Shown: piece by piece, positions 50,981 to 59,746 of the stretch
Position numbering within the stretch: position 1 is the stretch's first letter
How the letters are laid out: each line of letters starts with the position of its first letter
Assembly: GCA_024460105.1 (NCBI GenBank)
Contig: JANFXS010000001.1
Span: 339,895-403,894 of the forward strand
Reading direction: 5' to 3'
DNA length: 64,000 nt
From: Anaerotignum faecicola
Lineage (GTDB): Bacteria; Bacillota; Clostridia; Lachnospirales; Anaerotignaceae
Notes under the pieces: generated by a model
Told to the model about the DNA's origin: nothing
Seen by the model: only the letters and a program-made list of their open reading frames with translations
Database searches by the model: none
Program-made: the position numbers and the translations under genes

Positions 50981-52381
50981 TCATACCTTTTCTCCGGCTA
51001 TTTCGTAATAGTTCCCGGCGGAAGTTTCAATCTCTTTAAGTTCGATACTGCCGTTAAATTCTTTTTCTATACTGTCCAATATGCATCGGTTTTTCCCTGA
51101 TAACGCCCTAAGTATCCCTTTATTTGACGATACCGTTACTTTATTGTATATCGTCTGCGCAAAAAGAGATATAACTTTTTGGCGTATCTCGCCCGCTATG
51201 TAATCATAATTAAACACAGTCCCGCTGCCACGGCAGAAACGGCATTCTTCCGTAAGCTTAGCCGCAACGGGCACGCTTGTTTTCTTTCTTGTAACCTGCA
51301 TCAGGCCCAGTTCCGTAAGGCCCACTACGGTTGTTTTAATCCTGTCCTTTTTAACAGCTCTTTCAAGGGCGGCGAGCAGAAGTTTTTTGTTTTCTTCCTG
51401 CTTCATATCTATAAAATCAATTATAATCATTCCCGACAGGTTCCTCAGCCTAAGCTGTTTAGCTATCTCGGCGGCGGCTTCAAGATTGGTTTTAAGTACG
51501 GTTTCCTGAAAATCCTTTTTTCCCGTATATTTTCCCGTGTTGACGTCTATTACCACACACGCTTCCGTCTGCTCTATTATTATAAATCCGCCGCTTTTAA
51601 GCCATACTTTTTTGTTAAATATTTTTTCGGCCTGGCTTTGCACAAAGAAATTTTCAAACATCGGAATACGGCTGTCATAATATTTAACCCTTTCGGGGTT
51701 ATGGGCAGCGCCTCTTTTAACCGCCTCGTACTCCGCATAGTTATTGATTATAATTTCATCAACGTCGTCGCCGAACAGATCCCGTGCCGCTTTTATCGCC
51801 GTGCTTTCGTCGCTGTGTATAAGCGCCGGGGCTTTTATATGATTTCCTTTGTTAATCGTTTCTTCCGATATTTTAAAAAGTTCTTCCGTTTCGTCTTTAA
51901 ATTCCTGAAAGGTCTTTCCTTCCCCTTCGGTCCTTATAATCATTCCGTACCCTTCCGGCACAACTTTTAAAGCGATATTCCTTATGCGTTCCCGTTCCTC
52001 TTCGCCGTCAATTTTCTTTGATATGCCTATATTGCCGTTATCCCCCGGAATAAGCACTATAAACTTGCCCGGGAAAGAAAGCTTTGACGTCACTCCCGCG
52101 CCTTTTGACCCCGACGCGTCCCTCTGAACCTGAACGGCAAGCTGCATGCCCGCCTTTATGTCACGGTTTTTCGGCATAATCATATAAGCGTTTTTTTCGC
52201 ACCCTATATCTATAAAGCACGCCTGCATGCCTTTATGTACGGAAGCCACGCGCCCAGCGTAAATATTGCCCACAAGGCTCTTTTCTTCCGCGCTTTCATA
52301 TATAAACTCGATTAGTTCCCCGTTTTCCAAATAACCTACCTTTGTGCACTGGGCCGACGAATCAACCAAAATCCTTTTCAT
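50981..52381 (-). CDS. rng: ribonuclease G/E family
   Basis: Endoribonuclease for rRNA and mRNA processing. 466 residues. S1 domain in the first 120 residues (LVGNIYAGRVASVHKGMQACFIDIG), then the 5' sensor/RNase H-like parts, the metal site in ACVVIDVNTGKYTGKK and MIIIDFIDMKQEENK, and the zinc link CRFCRGSG near residue 393. The ATG at 52381 follows AGAGGGTG by nine bases. It overlaps the TIGR03936 gene by 20 bases. rplU-ysxB-rpmA, the usual followers in clostridia, are absent. Confidence 0.92.
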   Translation of the reverse strand: MKRILVDSSAQCTKVGYLENGELIEFIYESAEEKSLVGNIYAGRVASVHKGMQACFIDIGCEKNAYMIMPKNRDIKAGMQLAVQVQRDASGSKGAGVTSKLSFPGKFIVLIPGDNGNIGISKKIDGEEERERIRNIALKVVPEGYGMIIRTEGEGKTFQEFKDETEELFKISEETINKGNHIKAPALIHSDESTAIKAARDLFGDDVDEIIINNYAEYEAVKRGAAHNPERVKYYDSRIPMFENFFVQSQAEKIFNKKVWLKSGGFIIIEQTEACVVIDVNTGKYTGKKDFQETVLKTNLEAAAEIAKQLRLRNLSGMIIIDFIDMKQEENKKLLLAALERAVKKDRIKTTVVGLTELGLMQVTRKKTSVPVAAKLTEECRFCRGSGTVFNYDYIAGEIRQKVISLFAQTIYNKVTVSSNKGILRALSGKNRCILDSIEKEFNGSIELKEIETSAGNYYEIAGEKV

Positions 52382-53066
52382 TTTTATCAACACCCTCTGT
52401 CAGCGGCACAAGGACGTTACTGCCGTTATCCATTAACAAGTCAATCCGTTTAAATGCCATTTTGTATTTGTTAAATTCCAAACCCAAAAACTTAAAATAG
52501 CCTTCCGCAACGCTTTCCGGCTTCAAATTTCTCACGCTTCCGGCGTTAACAAGCATACCAAGGCCGTTTTCTATCGGCCAAAGCCTGATAATATCCGGCT
52601 TTATATCCGTTTCGCCGAGGCCTTTTTTTGTCTTTTTCATAACAGTTATTTTTTCCTGATTTAAAAACGGCTGTATGTTTTTTGAAATTTCATTATACGG
52701 CATGTCAAAATACGCCTCGTATTCGGCGGCGCATACGCTCGACATAGTGTTTTTAACGCCGTCTTTAAGCAGTATAATTTTTTCAGCCTTCATATCATTA
52801 GGCAGGGCGTTATTCAGCTTCTCCATTACAATTTCCGGCTTTACAAACTCCGTAAGCTTAAAATCTCCGTATTCGCCCTCGCTCGTATACCCCAAACTTA
52901 AAGGGCTTGCAAAAGAAATAAGCTGATGCGGATTAAACCCCTGCGAATAGGCTATAGGCAGATCCGCTCTTTTCAAAGCTCTCTGAAACGCCTTTAAAAC
53001 GTCCAAATGGCCTATAAACTTAACGCCTTCCCCTTTTGAAAATTTAAATCTGTACGTTATGTTCAT
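52362..53066 (-). CDS. TIGR03936-family protein (DUF2344)
   Basis: A 234-residue protein of a family always found with TIGR03960 radical SAM proteins. YRFKFSKGEGVKFIGHLDVLKAFQRALKR and LPIAYSQGFNPHQLISFASPLSLG are its signatures. Function is not established; a link to tRNA or ribosome-related modification has been assumed from context. GGAGGGGGAG precedes the ATG, and it overlaps both neighbours, so translation of the operon is tightly coupled. Confidence 0.92.
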   Translation of the reverse strand: MNITYRFKFSKGEGVKFIGHLDVLKAFQRALKRADLPIAYSQGFNPHQLISFASPLSLGYTSEGEYGDFKLTEFVKPEIVMEKLNNALPNDMKAEKIILLKDGVKNTMSSVCAAEYEAYFDMPYNEISKNIQPFLNQEKITVMKKTKKGLGETDIKPDIIRLWPIENGLGMLVNAGSVRNLKPESVAEGYFKFLGLEFNKYKMAFKRIDLLMDNGSNVLVPLTEGVDKNEKDFG

Positions 53067-54900
53067 AGCAAACTCCCCCTCCGAAAGCCATTGCGCCGCA
53101 GTTTGAACATTTTTCGCGGCAGTTCGGAGTTGTAATCCCCTTAACGGCCTTTTCCCTTTCTTCCATTAAAAATTTACGGCTTACTCCCACGCTTATATGA
53201 TCCCACGGAAGAATTTCGTCATAGCCGCGCACGCGGTTTGCATAAAACACCGGATCTATGCCGCTGTCCTCAAAAGCTTTAACCCAGCCTTCCCAACAGA
53301 ACTTGTCTGTCCAGCCGTCGTACCTGCATCCGTTTTCCCACGCCTTATATATAACTGACGCAATTTTTCTGTCGCCCCTTGCCATAACGCCTTCAAGGGA
53401 ACTCATTTTAGTGTTGTGGTAAGTAAATCGCACCTGTTTTCTTGTTACGCTGTTTTTTGCAATCTGCGCCTTCCTGCCAAATTCCTCGTACGTATCCTGC
53501 GCGTCCCACTGAAACGGCGTAAAAGGCTTTGGCACAAAACACGACGCGCTTGCGTTTACCGTAACTGGCCGCGGGCGCTGTTCCTTCGGTATCTCAAAAT
53601 ACTTTTCAACTATTTTATCCGCCAAAGCCCCTATTCCCTTTAAATCTTCCTCTGTTTCCGTGGGAAGGCCCAGCATGAAATAGAGCTTTACTTTTTCCCA
53701 TCCGCCGTCGAAAGCAAGCTTGCAGCCCTTCAGTATGTCGTCCTCGGTAAGATTTTTATTTATAACGTCCCTTAAGCGCTGTGTTCCCGCTTCGGCCGCA
53801 AACGTAAGGCTGCTTTTCCTTACCTCCTGTATTTTTTTCATAAGGTCAAGAGAAAAAGAATCAATCCTCAGGGAAGGAAGGGAAATATTAACGGATTTTT
53901 CCCTGAACTCGTCCAAAAGCCCGTCGGCAAGTTCCGGAAAGCAAGTAAAATCGCTTGTGCTTAACGAAATAAGCGAAATTTCGTCGTGTCCGGAGTTCTT
54001 TACAAGTTCTTTTGCCTGTTCGAGAAGCCTGCCGGCAGTTTTTTCCCTTACCGGACGGTATATAAATCCCGCCTGGCAGAACCTGCACCCGCGTATGCAT
54101 CCCCTGAACAACTCCAAAGTCACTCTGTCGTGTACGACTTCTATAAGAGGAACAAGCTGTTTTTCCGGATAAAAAACATTCTCCATGTCGGTTACGATAA
54201 CTTTCTTTATAACTTCCCTTGCTTTCGGATGATTTGGCCTGAAATAAGAAATCTGCCCGTTTTCCTTGTATCCGACGTCATAAAATTTAGGGATATAAAG
54301 CCCGTCCAGCTCCAAAAGGCTTTCTAAAAATTCAGCCCTTGATTTCCCCGCTTTTTTATTGGCCTTATACATCTCGATTATTTCGTCATAAAGCGCCTCG
54401 CCTTCGCCAAGATAAAAAACATCCGCAAAATCGGCCAGCGGCTCAGGGTTATAAGCGCAGCTGCCTCCGCATATAATTATGGGATCATCCTCGCCCCTGT
54501 CTTTCGAGTAAATCGGTATCCCGGCAAGGTCAAGCATATTTATAACGTTCGTATAGCAGAGCTCATACTGCAAAGTAAATCCGACAAAGTCAAATTTTTT
54601 AAGCGGCTGTTGGGTTTCCAGCGTAAACATCGGTATATTGTTTTCACGCATTTTGCTTTCCAAGTCTGTCCACGGCGCAAAAGAGCGTTCACAGTATGTA
54701 TCGTCCCTTCTGTTAAGGAAATAGTAAAGTATCTGCATACCCAAATGGCTCATGCCCACCTCGTAAACGTCCGGGAAACAGAATGCAAACCGCACGTCCA
54801 CATCCTCTGGGTTCTTAACAACCATGTTAATCTCGTTGCCGACATACCTTGCCGGCTTTTCAACCTGCATGAGTATCTCGTCGGTCAAAGCGTTTTTCAT
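53044..54900 (-). CDS. TIGR03960-family B12-binding radical SAM protein
   Basis: A 618-residue radical SAM enzyme. A cobalamin-binding-like N-terminal region (residues 1-200, VRFAFCFPDVYEVGMSHLG, IIICGGSCAYNPEP) precedes the [4Fe-4S] motif in ELFRGCIRGCRFCQAGFIYRP (about residue 270). The C-terminus has CREKCSNCGAMAFGGGVC. The substrate is unknown. Always paired with TIGR03936, which here overlaps it by 23 bases. GAGGATAAATCAAT precedes the ATG. Confidence 0.92.
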   Translation of the reverse strand: MKNALTDEILMQVEKPARYVGNEINMVVKNPEDVDVRFAFCFPDVYEVGMSHLGMQILYYFLNRRDDTYCERSFAPWTDLESKMRENNIPMFTLETQQPLKKFDFVGFTLQYELCYTNVINMLDLAGIPIYSKDRGEDDPIIICGGSCAYNPEPLADFADVFYLGEGEALYDEIIEMYKANKKAGKSRAEFLESLLELDGLYIPKFYDVGYKENGQISYFRPNHPKAREVIKKVIVTDMENVFYPEKQLVPLIEVVHDRVTLELFRGCIRGCRFCQAGFIYRPVREKTAGRLLEQAKELVKNSGHDEISLISLSTSDFTCFPELADGLLDEFREKSVNISLPSLRIDSFSLDLMKKIQEVRKSSLTFAAEAGTQRLRDVINKNLTEDDILKGCKLAFDGGWEKVKLYFMLGLPTETEEDLKGIGALADKIVEKYFEIPKEQRPRPVTVNASASCFVPKPFTPFQWDAQDTYEEFGRKAQIAKNSVTRKQVRFTYHNTKMSSLEGVMARGDRKIASVIYKAWENGCRYDGWTDKFCWEGWVKAFEDSGIDPVFYANRVRGYDEILPWDHISVGVSRKFLMEEREKAVKGITTPNCREKCSNCGAMAFGGGVCYEHNVQI

Positions 54901-55024
54901 ATTGATTTATCCTCCGTATAAATAAAACAGTTGCTTTTTATTGTACCATAATAAGGCTTTGTTTACTACCCTTTTAGAATTCCTATATTTTCAAAATTTT
55001 ATCCCTGTTTTTAAGGCTTTGTAT

Positions 55025-55345
55025 TTATTCGTTCGCGCCATCCGTCCCTCCGTCCTCCCCGTTTTTAAACGCCTCAATTTTTTCAATTCCCATTTCTCCA
55101 AGCTCCTTCGCATCTTCAACGGTAATATTTTCGTCTATGGCGTTTTTAAGCCTTAGGCTTAATTCAACGGCTTTTCGGCTTTCCATTTTTGAAACCGCAA
55201 GGCATGCGATAATAAGTATCAAGCATACGTATACTTTAAGCATAAAACTTTCCGCGCCCGGATTTTGATTTTGGATTTTTAGCCTTTGCCTTGTTCCTGG
55301 CGTCGGCCTATGTGTTTTCTTCTTATATGAAAAATTTTTCTTCAT
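55025..55345 (-). CDS. small membrane protein, possibly a remnant of a SpoIVFA/M23-type gene
   Basis: A 106-residue protein: a strongly basic N-terminus (KKNFSYKKKTHRPTPGTRQRLK), one membrane segment (MLKVYVCLILIIACLAVSK) and an acidic C-terminus with NITVEDAKELGEMGIEKIEAF. This resembles the N-terminal part of clostridial M23/SpoIVFA-type proteins often encoded next to the TIGR03960 operon, but no LytM domain follows. It may be a short standalone protein. GAGGCGGTGAAAAA precedes the ATG, which supports translation. Function unknown. Confidence 0.55.
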   Translation of the reverse strand: MKKNFSYKKKTHRPTPGTRQRLKIQNQNPGAESFMLKVYVCLILIIACLAVSKMESRKAVELSLRLKNAIDENITVEDAKELGEMGIEKIEAFKNGEDGGTDGANE

Positions 55346-55403
55346 TTTTTCACCGCCTCTAAATATTTCTATGCCGTACAGGCCAAAATATTCAATATGG
55401 TTG

Positions 55404-55432
55404 TTGCAAGAAAAGCTTATTTAATATATACT
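55404..55432 (+). promoter_or_regulatory. promoter of the lipoprotein gene
   Basis: TTGCAA (55404-55409), 17 bases, TATACT (55427-55432), 40 bases before the start codon. Confidence 0.7.
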
Positions 55433-55471
55433 TATTTAAGTTTATTAAAAAATAGGAGGCAGTAAATAATT

Positions 55472-56572
55472 ATGAAAAAGCTGATATTAGGCATTTTATG
55501 TATAACCCTTTGTATCGGGGCGTTATCGGGATGCGGCAGTAAAGACGCATCGTCGGACGGCGCTCAGTCAGAGACGGTTTCAAACGAAATATCGGTTGAT
55601 GAAGTCGGCGTTAAATATACCGTGCCCGACGAATGGAACGAGTTTAAAGAAACACATTTATATCCGCTGACATTGCAAGCCGAAAATATATTTGCCGAAA
55701 TTATATACGGCTATGCAACCGATGAAGATATTGCGCTTTTAAACAGCGATCCTACTGCAAAAGCATATAAAACAATCACTCCTATATGCGAAATACTTGT
55801 TGCAAAAACCGCTACGTTTGAAGAAAATGTGAACGCTGAAACAATCAACGCTTATGAAAATGCTGAAAAAGTAGGGGAACAGGGAGAATACACATATTAT
55901 TTTTTATGGGGCTTTAAAAACGCCGCGTCAAAGCTGAAAGACAAAGACCTTGAAAACTACAATTTAATGCTTGAATCGGCAGTTAAATTAAAGGATTCCA
56001 TTTCTACCTATGAATTTGACGATACCCTCATAGGCAAGACGACTGAAATCCTTAACACTACAATATCTTTCAACACTCAAACTATTGAGGGCGCGCCTGT
56101 GGACAGCACAATATTTGCTCCTTACGACTTAACGATGCTCCATTTCAGCGGAACTTACACATACCCCGATTACGACGAATTTGAAACTCTTCAGGGAGTA
56201 TATGAAATCGCGAACCAGTTTAAAGACAAAGTTAATATTATTGAAGCAGTAATAGACGCTCCAAACGAAGAAGCTCAGGAAAAAGCCATTGAAGCAAAGG
56301 AAAAAGCCGGGGCGAAAAACATACTTACAATAGTAATGGATGAAACTCTCGGGGCATGGGTTCAGAGTAATTTGAAGGCAATACCGTCAACAATTTTTGT
56401 AAATTCCGAAGGCCGTATTGTAGGCGAAATACTCGTAGGCACTCAAAACCAGGAAAAATATTTGGAGGAAATTTCCATAAGGCTCAGGACTGCCGACGGC
56501 GTTTCAGAAGAAAACGGCGGTAACGAGCAGGAAACATCTGCCGAACAGGAAACATCGTCACAGGCTGAATAA
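55472..56572 (+). CDS. lipoprotein with a thioredoxin-like domain lacking CXXC
   Basis: A 366-residue exported lipoprotein. The signal peptide ends in a lipobox LSGC (Cys21). The middle (residues 40-215) is helical with no known domain. Residues 218-340 look like a TlpA/thioredoxin fold: FAPYDLTMLHFSGTYTYPDYDEFETLQ, then VNIIEAVID and AIPSTIFVNSEGRIVGEIL with the cis-Pro. The position of the WCXXC active site reads GTYTYPDYDE, with no cysteine, so disulfide chemistry is not possible there. The C-terminal tail is Glu/Gln/Ser-rich. AGGAGGCAGTAAATAATT precedes the ATG. Confidence 0.8.
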   Translation: MKKLILGILCITLCIGALSGCGSKDASSDGAQSETVSNEISVDEVGVKYTVPDEWNEFKETHLYPLTLQAENIFAEIIYGYATDEDIALLNSDPTAKAYKTITPICEILVAKTATFEENVNAETINAYENAEKVGEQGEYTYYFLWGFKNAASKLKDKDLENYNLMLESAVKLKDSISTYEFDDTLIGKTTEILNTTISFNTQTIEGAPVDSTIFAPYDLTMLHFSGTYTYPDYDEFETLQGVYEIANQFKDKVNIIEAVIDAPNEEAQEKAIEAKEKAGAKNILTIVMDETLGAWVQSNLKAIPSTIFVNSEGRIVGEILVGTQNQEKYLEEISIRLRTADGVSEENGGNEQETSAEQETSSQAE

Positions 56573-56684
56573 CATATAAAATTAAAAATTTCAAGTGTAG
56601 ATATAAAAGCTCGTCATACATGGCCGCTCATATCGTCCATACAATAAAAAATTAGACGGTTATATAAATATTAAACGGATAAAT

Positions 56685-56716
56685 CGACTTCGGGGTATTG
56701 CCGAAGTCGGCTTTTT
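56685..56716 (+). terminator. terminator of the lipoprotein gene
   Basis: CGACTTCGG and CCGAAGTCG form a 9-bp stem around GGTATTG, followed by GCTTTTTCTG. Confidence 0.85.
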
Positions 56717-56754
56717 CTGTGTTATGACATAAATATTTAAATACGCGAAACATG

Positions 56755-56793
56755 CAAAAACCGCCGCGCCTCTTTAACTGGGCGCGGCGGTTT
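56755..56793. terminator. terminator of aspS
   Basis: AACCGCCGCGCC pairs with GGCGCGGCGGTT (12 bp, very GC-rich) around TCTTTAACTG, with A-runs to the left and TTTG to the right, so a T-run follows on the minus strand. Confidence 0.85.
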
Positions 56794-56805
56794 GACGTTT
56801 GCCGG

Positions 56806-58554
56806 TTACTGCCTTACTTTAATATGAACTTCTCTAAGCTGATGTTCGGTAACATCTCCCGGCGCGCCGCACATAAGATCCTGTGCGTTGCCGTTCATAG
56901 GGAAAGGTATTACTTCCCGTATATTTTCTTCATTCCTTAAAAGCATTATCATCCTGTCAACGCCAGGAGCCATTCCCGCATGAGGAGGCGCGCCGTACTG
57001 GAACGCGTTATATAACGCGCCGAATTTCTCTTTGAGATCCTCTTCGGTATACCCCGCGATTTCAAAGGCTTTAATCATTATATCAAGATTGTGGTTCCTT
57101 ACCGCCCCGCTTGAAAGCTCAATACCGTTGCACACAATGTCATACTGGTATGCAAGTATGTCAAGGGGATCTTTTGTGTTTAAAGCCTCAAGCCCGCCCT
57201 GCGGCATGGAAAACGGATTATGCGTAAATATAATTTTCTTTTCTTCCTTGTCATATTCATACATAGGGAAATCATTTACAAAGCAGAAACGGTATGCATT
57301 TTTCTCGCATATGTCAAGGCGTTCCCCCAACTCTGTACGCAGCTGGCCCGCAAAATCCGCCGCGCGTTCTTCCTTGTCGGCTATAAAGAATATAGTGTCG
57401 CCTTCTTCCAAGCCGGCCAATTCGGCAATCTCGCCTTTCATATCGTCCGGTATAAATTTGTCGATAGGCCCTTTATAGGCCATGCCTTCTTTAACTTCAA
57501 GATAGCCGAGGCCGCCCATGCCGATGGAAGTTGCAAATTTCAAAAGTTTTTCATGGAATCCTTTTGACATATCGGCATGAACTTTTACAGCGCGCACCGT
57601 TTTGCCGTGAAAAGGCTTAAACGTACACCTCTGGAAAAATTCCGTAATATCTATTATCCGCAAAGGATTCCTTAAATCAGGCTTGTCGGTTCCAAATTCA
57701 AGCATTGCCTGCTTGTAGCTTATAACCGGATAAGGCCCTTCCGTCACAGTATATCCCTGCGGGGCAAACTTCTTGAATGTTTCCGTCAAAACCTCCTCGC
57801 CTGTACGGAAAACGTCTTCCTGCGTTGCAAAACTCATTTCAAAGTCCAACTGATAAAATTCGCCCGGCGAACGATCCGCGCGCGCGTCTTCATCACGGAA
57901 ACAAGGCGCAATCTGGAAGTATTTATCAAAACCCGAAACCATAAGCAGCTGCTTATACTGCTGCGGCGCTTGAGGAAGCGCATAAAACTTGCCTTTAAAT
58001 TTTCTTGAAGGAACTATATAATCCCTAGCGCCCTCAGGCGAAGATGCGCAAAGTATCGGCGTTTGTATCTCAAGAAATCCCATTTCCGTCATTTTCTGCC
58101 TCAAAAAGCTTATTACCTGTGAACGGAAAACGATATTATCCTTAACTTTTTTGTTCCTGAGATCAAGATAACGGTATTTAAGTCTCAGATCCTCTCTTAT
58201 TTCCTTTGAAGTCATAACTTCAAAAGGAAGCTGTTTATAAACTTTTCCCAGTATTTCAACGCTGCGGGCGTCAAGCTCTATTGTACCCGTTGGAATTTTA
58301 GGATTATATGTTTCCTCGTCGCGGTGATCCAATATTCCCTCAACGCTGATACAGTCCTCTTTGTTTATGCCGTTTAAAAGTTCGGTATTGCGCATAACCA
58401 CCTGCAAAACTCCGTACATATCCCTTAAATCAATAAACGACACGCCGCCGTGGTCGCGTATATTTTCAACCCATCCCGCCGCCTTAATTTTCTTTCCGAT
58501 GTCGCTTTCGGTTATCTTATCAATAGTTTTTGTTCTGTAGATACTTGTTTCCAT
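56806..58554 (-). CDS. aspS: aspartate-tRNA ligase, bacterial type
   Basis: Charges tRNA with aspartate. 582 residues: OB anticodon-binding domain first (GWVENIRDHGGVSFIDLRD at residues 27-45), class II motif 2 region FRDEDARADRSPGEFYQLD, GAD insertion in the middle, and motif 3 GMAPGVDRMIMLLR. The His after the RD in RDHGG is the residue type reported for non-discriminating bacterial AspRS (Leu in E. coli), so it may also charge tRNA-Asn. GGAGAATTTT precedes the ATG. A T-box leader controls it. Confidence 0.96.
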   Translation of the reverse strand: METSIYRTKTIDKITESDIGKKIKAAGWVENIRDHGGVSFIDLRDMYGVLQVVMRNTELLNGINKEDCISVEGILDHRDEETYNPKIPTGTIELDARSVEILGKVYKQLPFEVMTSKEIREDLRLKYRYLDLRNKKVKDNIVFRSQVISFLRQKMTEMGFLEIQTPILCASSPEGARDYIVPSRKFKGKFYALPQAPQQYKQLLMVSGFDKYFQIAPCFRDEDARADRSPGEFYQLDFEMSFATQEDVFRTGEEVLTETFKKFAPQGYTVTEGPYPVISYKQAMLEFGTDKPDLRNPLRIIDITEFFQRCTFKPFHGKTVRAVKVHADMSKGFHEKLLKFATSIGMGGLGYLEVKEGMAYKGPIDKFIPDDMKGEIAELAGLEEGDTIFFIADKEERAADFAGQLRTELGERLDICEKNAYRFCFVNDFPMYEYDKEEKKIIFTHNPFSMPQGGLEALNTKDPLDILAYQYDIVCNGIELSSGAVRNHNLDIMIKAFEIAGYTEEDLKEKFGALYNAFQYGAPPHAGMAPGVDRMIMLLRNEENIREVIPFPMNGNAQDLMCGAPGDVTEHQLREVHIKVRQ

Positions 58555-58579
58555 AAAATTCTCCTTTACAAATTTTTAA

Positions 58580-58855
58580 ACAAAAAAAATCCCGCACATC
58601 CAAACTTTAAAGCCAGGACGAACAGGAAAATGTCCGCGATACCACCTGAATTGACGCATAGCGCCCCCTCATTTTAAAGCCGCTTACCGCACGGCATACG
58701 TCTTTCCTACCGGCCAAACAGCTTTCGGATTGAAGCTCAAAAGTGTTATTCGCATCAATTCATTTTACAGGGTTTTCACCGTTCCCCGCTCACTGTGAAC
58801 GATAATTGACGTTACTTCTCTTTCTCAGCGCCTATTAACCATATAACATTTGGTT
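58580..58855 (-). promoter_or_regulatory. T-box riboswitch leader of aspS, Asn-type specifier
   Basis: On the minus strand AGGTGGTATCGCGGA (58647-58633) is the T-box core that pairs with the tRNA acceptor end. Stem I is visible: a GA-rich proximal stem (GCTGAGAAAG with CTTTTGAGC), the AGTA side of the specifier loop, then CGTCAATT/AATTGATG. The 3' side of the loop reads GAATAACA; by analogy with other T-boxes (GAA, one base, codon, A) the specifier is AAC at 58747-58745, an Asn codon. A U-run near 58588-58581 ends the terminator region. T-box identity is firm; specifier register is inference. Confidence 0.85.
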
Positions 58856-58858
58856 ATA

Positions 58859-58888
58859 AGTCTAGCATAAAAAAACATCAAAAGTCAA
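58859..58888 (-). promoter_or_regulatory. aspS promoter
   Basis: TTGACT (58888-58883), 18 bases, TAGACT (58864-58859) with TGC before the -10. Confidence 0.7.
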
Positions 58889-59324
58889 GGCCCAAAACGC
58901 TTTTGCCGGATTAAAAATATAATTCGGTTAGTTTTAAGATATATTGTTCTGTTTCCGTTTATAAGCAAAAACATCGAATATAATATCTCTTTGCTTTCCA
59001 AAAAATTTACATTTGCTTCAAAACGTAAGTTTTTTTCATTTATTTTCAGGAACAATATTTTTCCGAAATTCGGCTCCGCCATATAAACACGCTTATTTTA
59101 AAACACACAATGCCGATATTCCGGTTTTTCTGCCGGCGCGGTATGCTTTAAAATGCAAAACATATAACATATTTACAAACCAACTATATTTATGCATAAA
59201 CTTATTTTATTATAAATCCGTAAATATTCCGAAAAATTTTTTGAAATACATATTAATTTTTATCCGATTTAATAATATATTTTATATATTTATCTTCATG
59301 ACCTATATTATTAAGTTCAAATAA

Positions 59325-59358
59325 AGGAACACTGCCGCATCCGTATGACAGTGTTCCT
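59325..59358. terminator. orphan hairpin in a gene-poor stretch
   Basis: AGGAACACTG (59325-59334) pairs perfectly with 59349-59358 around a 14-base loop; TTTATTT follows on the minus strand. No gene ends next to it. The surrounding 58889-59644 is AT-rich with no supported gene. Confidence 0.5.
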
Positions 59359-59494
59359 CTTCCGCCTGTTATATTTCGTATCAAATTCCAACCAAAACCA
59401 ATTATCATTTAAAAAATATATATTTATTTTTTACTTGTAAATTTATACATTTATACTTACCCTATAGTAAAAGCTATTACGGCATACTTAGCTT

Positions 59495-59560
59495 CAGTTT
59501 ACAAAAGCACACGCGGTTTTAACAGGCGTTAACGCCGCCGTTTAGCGGGAAATTTTAAAA
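59495..59560 (-). repeat. degenerate dispersed repeat, copy C (partial)
   Basis: Minus-strand TTAAAACCGCGTGTGCTTTT then GTAAACTG matches 24 of 28 positions of the corresponding part of copy A near 12020-12050. It is preceded by GGCGGCGTTAACGCC. The CAAGGAAATTTTTCC module of copies A and B is not here. Confidence 0.45.
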
Positions 59561-59644
59561 GAAAATAAACTTTAATTCTTTATAAAAATTTTGTTTTTCA
59601 ATAATCCATACATGCTACCGACTCACGCTTTACCGTAATTCCAC

Positions 59645-59680
59645 AAAAAAGCCCTAGATTTTTTATTACAGGGCTTTTTA
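59645..59680 (-). terminator. terminator of the V-type ATPase operon end
   Basis: AAAGCCCT pairs with AGGGCTTT around TAATAAAAAATC, followed by TTTTG on the minus strand, 67 bases after atpD. Confidence 0.85.
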
Positions 59681-59746
59681 TATATACATTCGCTTCTTTA
59701 TTCGATTTAATATGCTCTTAAAAAATATTATGCTTAATAAAACCCG

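Noticed and set aside
58885-59082. 65-codon minus-strand frame upstream of aspS
   Set aside because: Its 3' end runs into the aspS -35 box; there is no ribosome site and composition is that of AT-rich intergenic DNA.
59013-59324. 103-codon plus-strand frame in the gene-poor region
   Set aside because: Phe/Ile/Tyr-rich translation typical of AT-rich non-coding DNA, no start signal.
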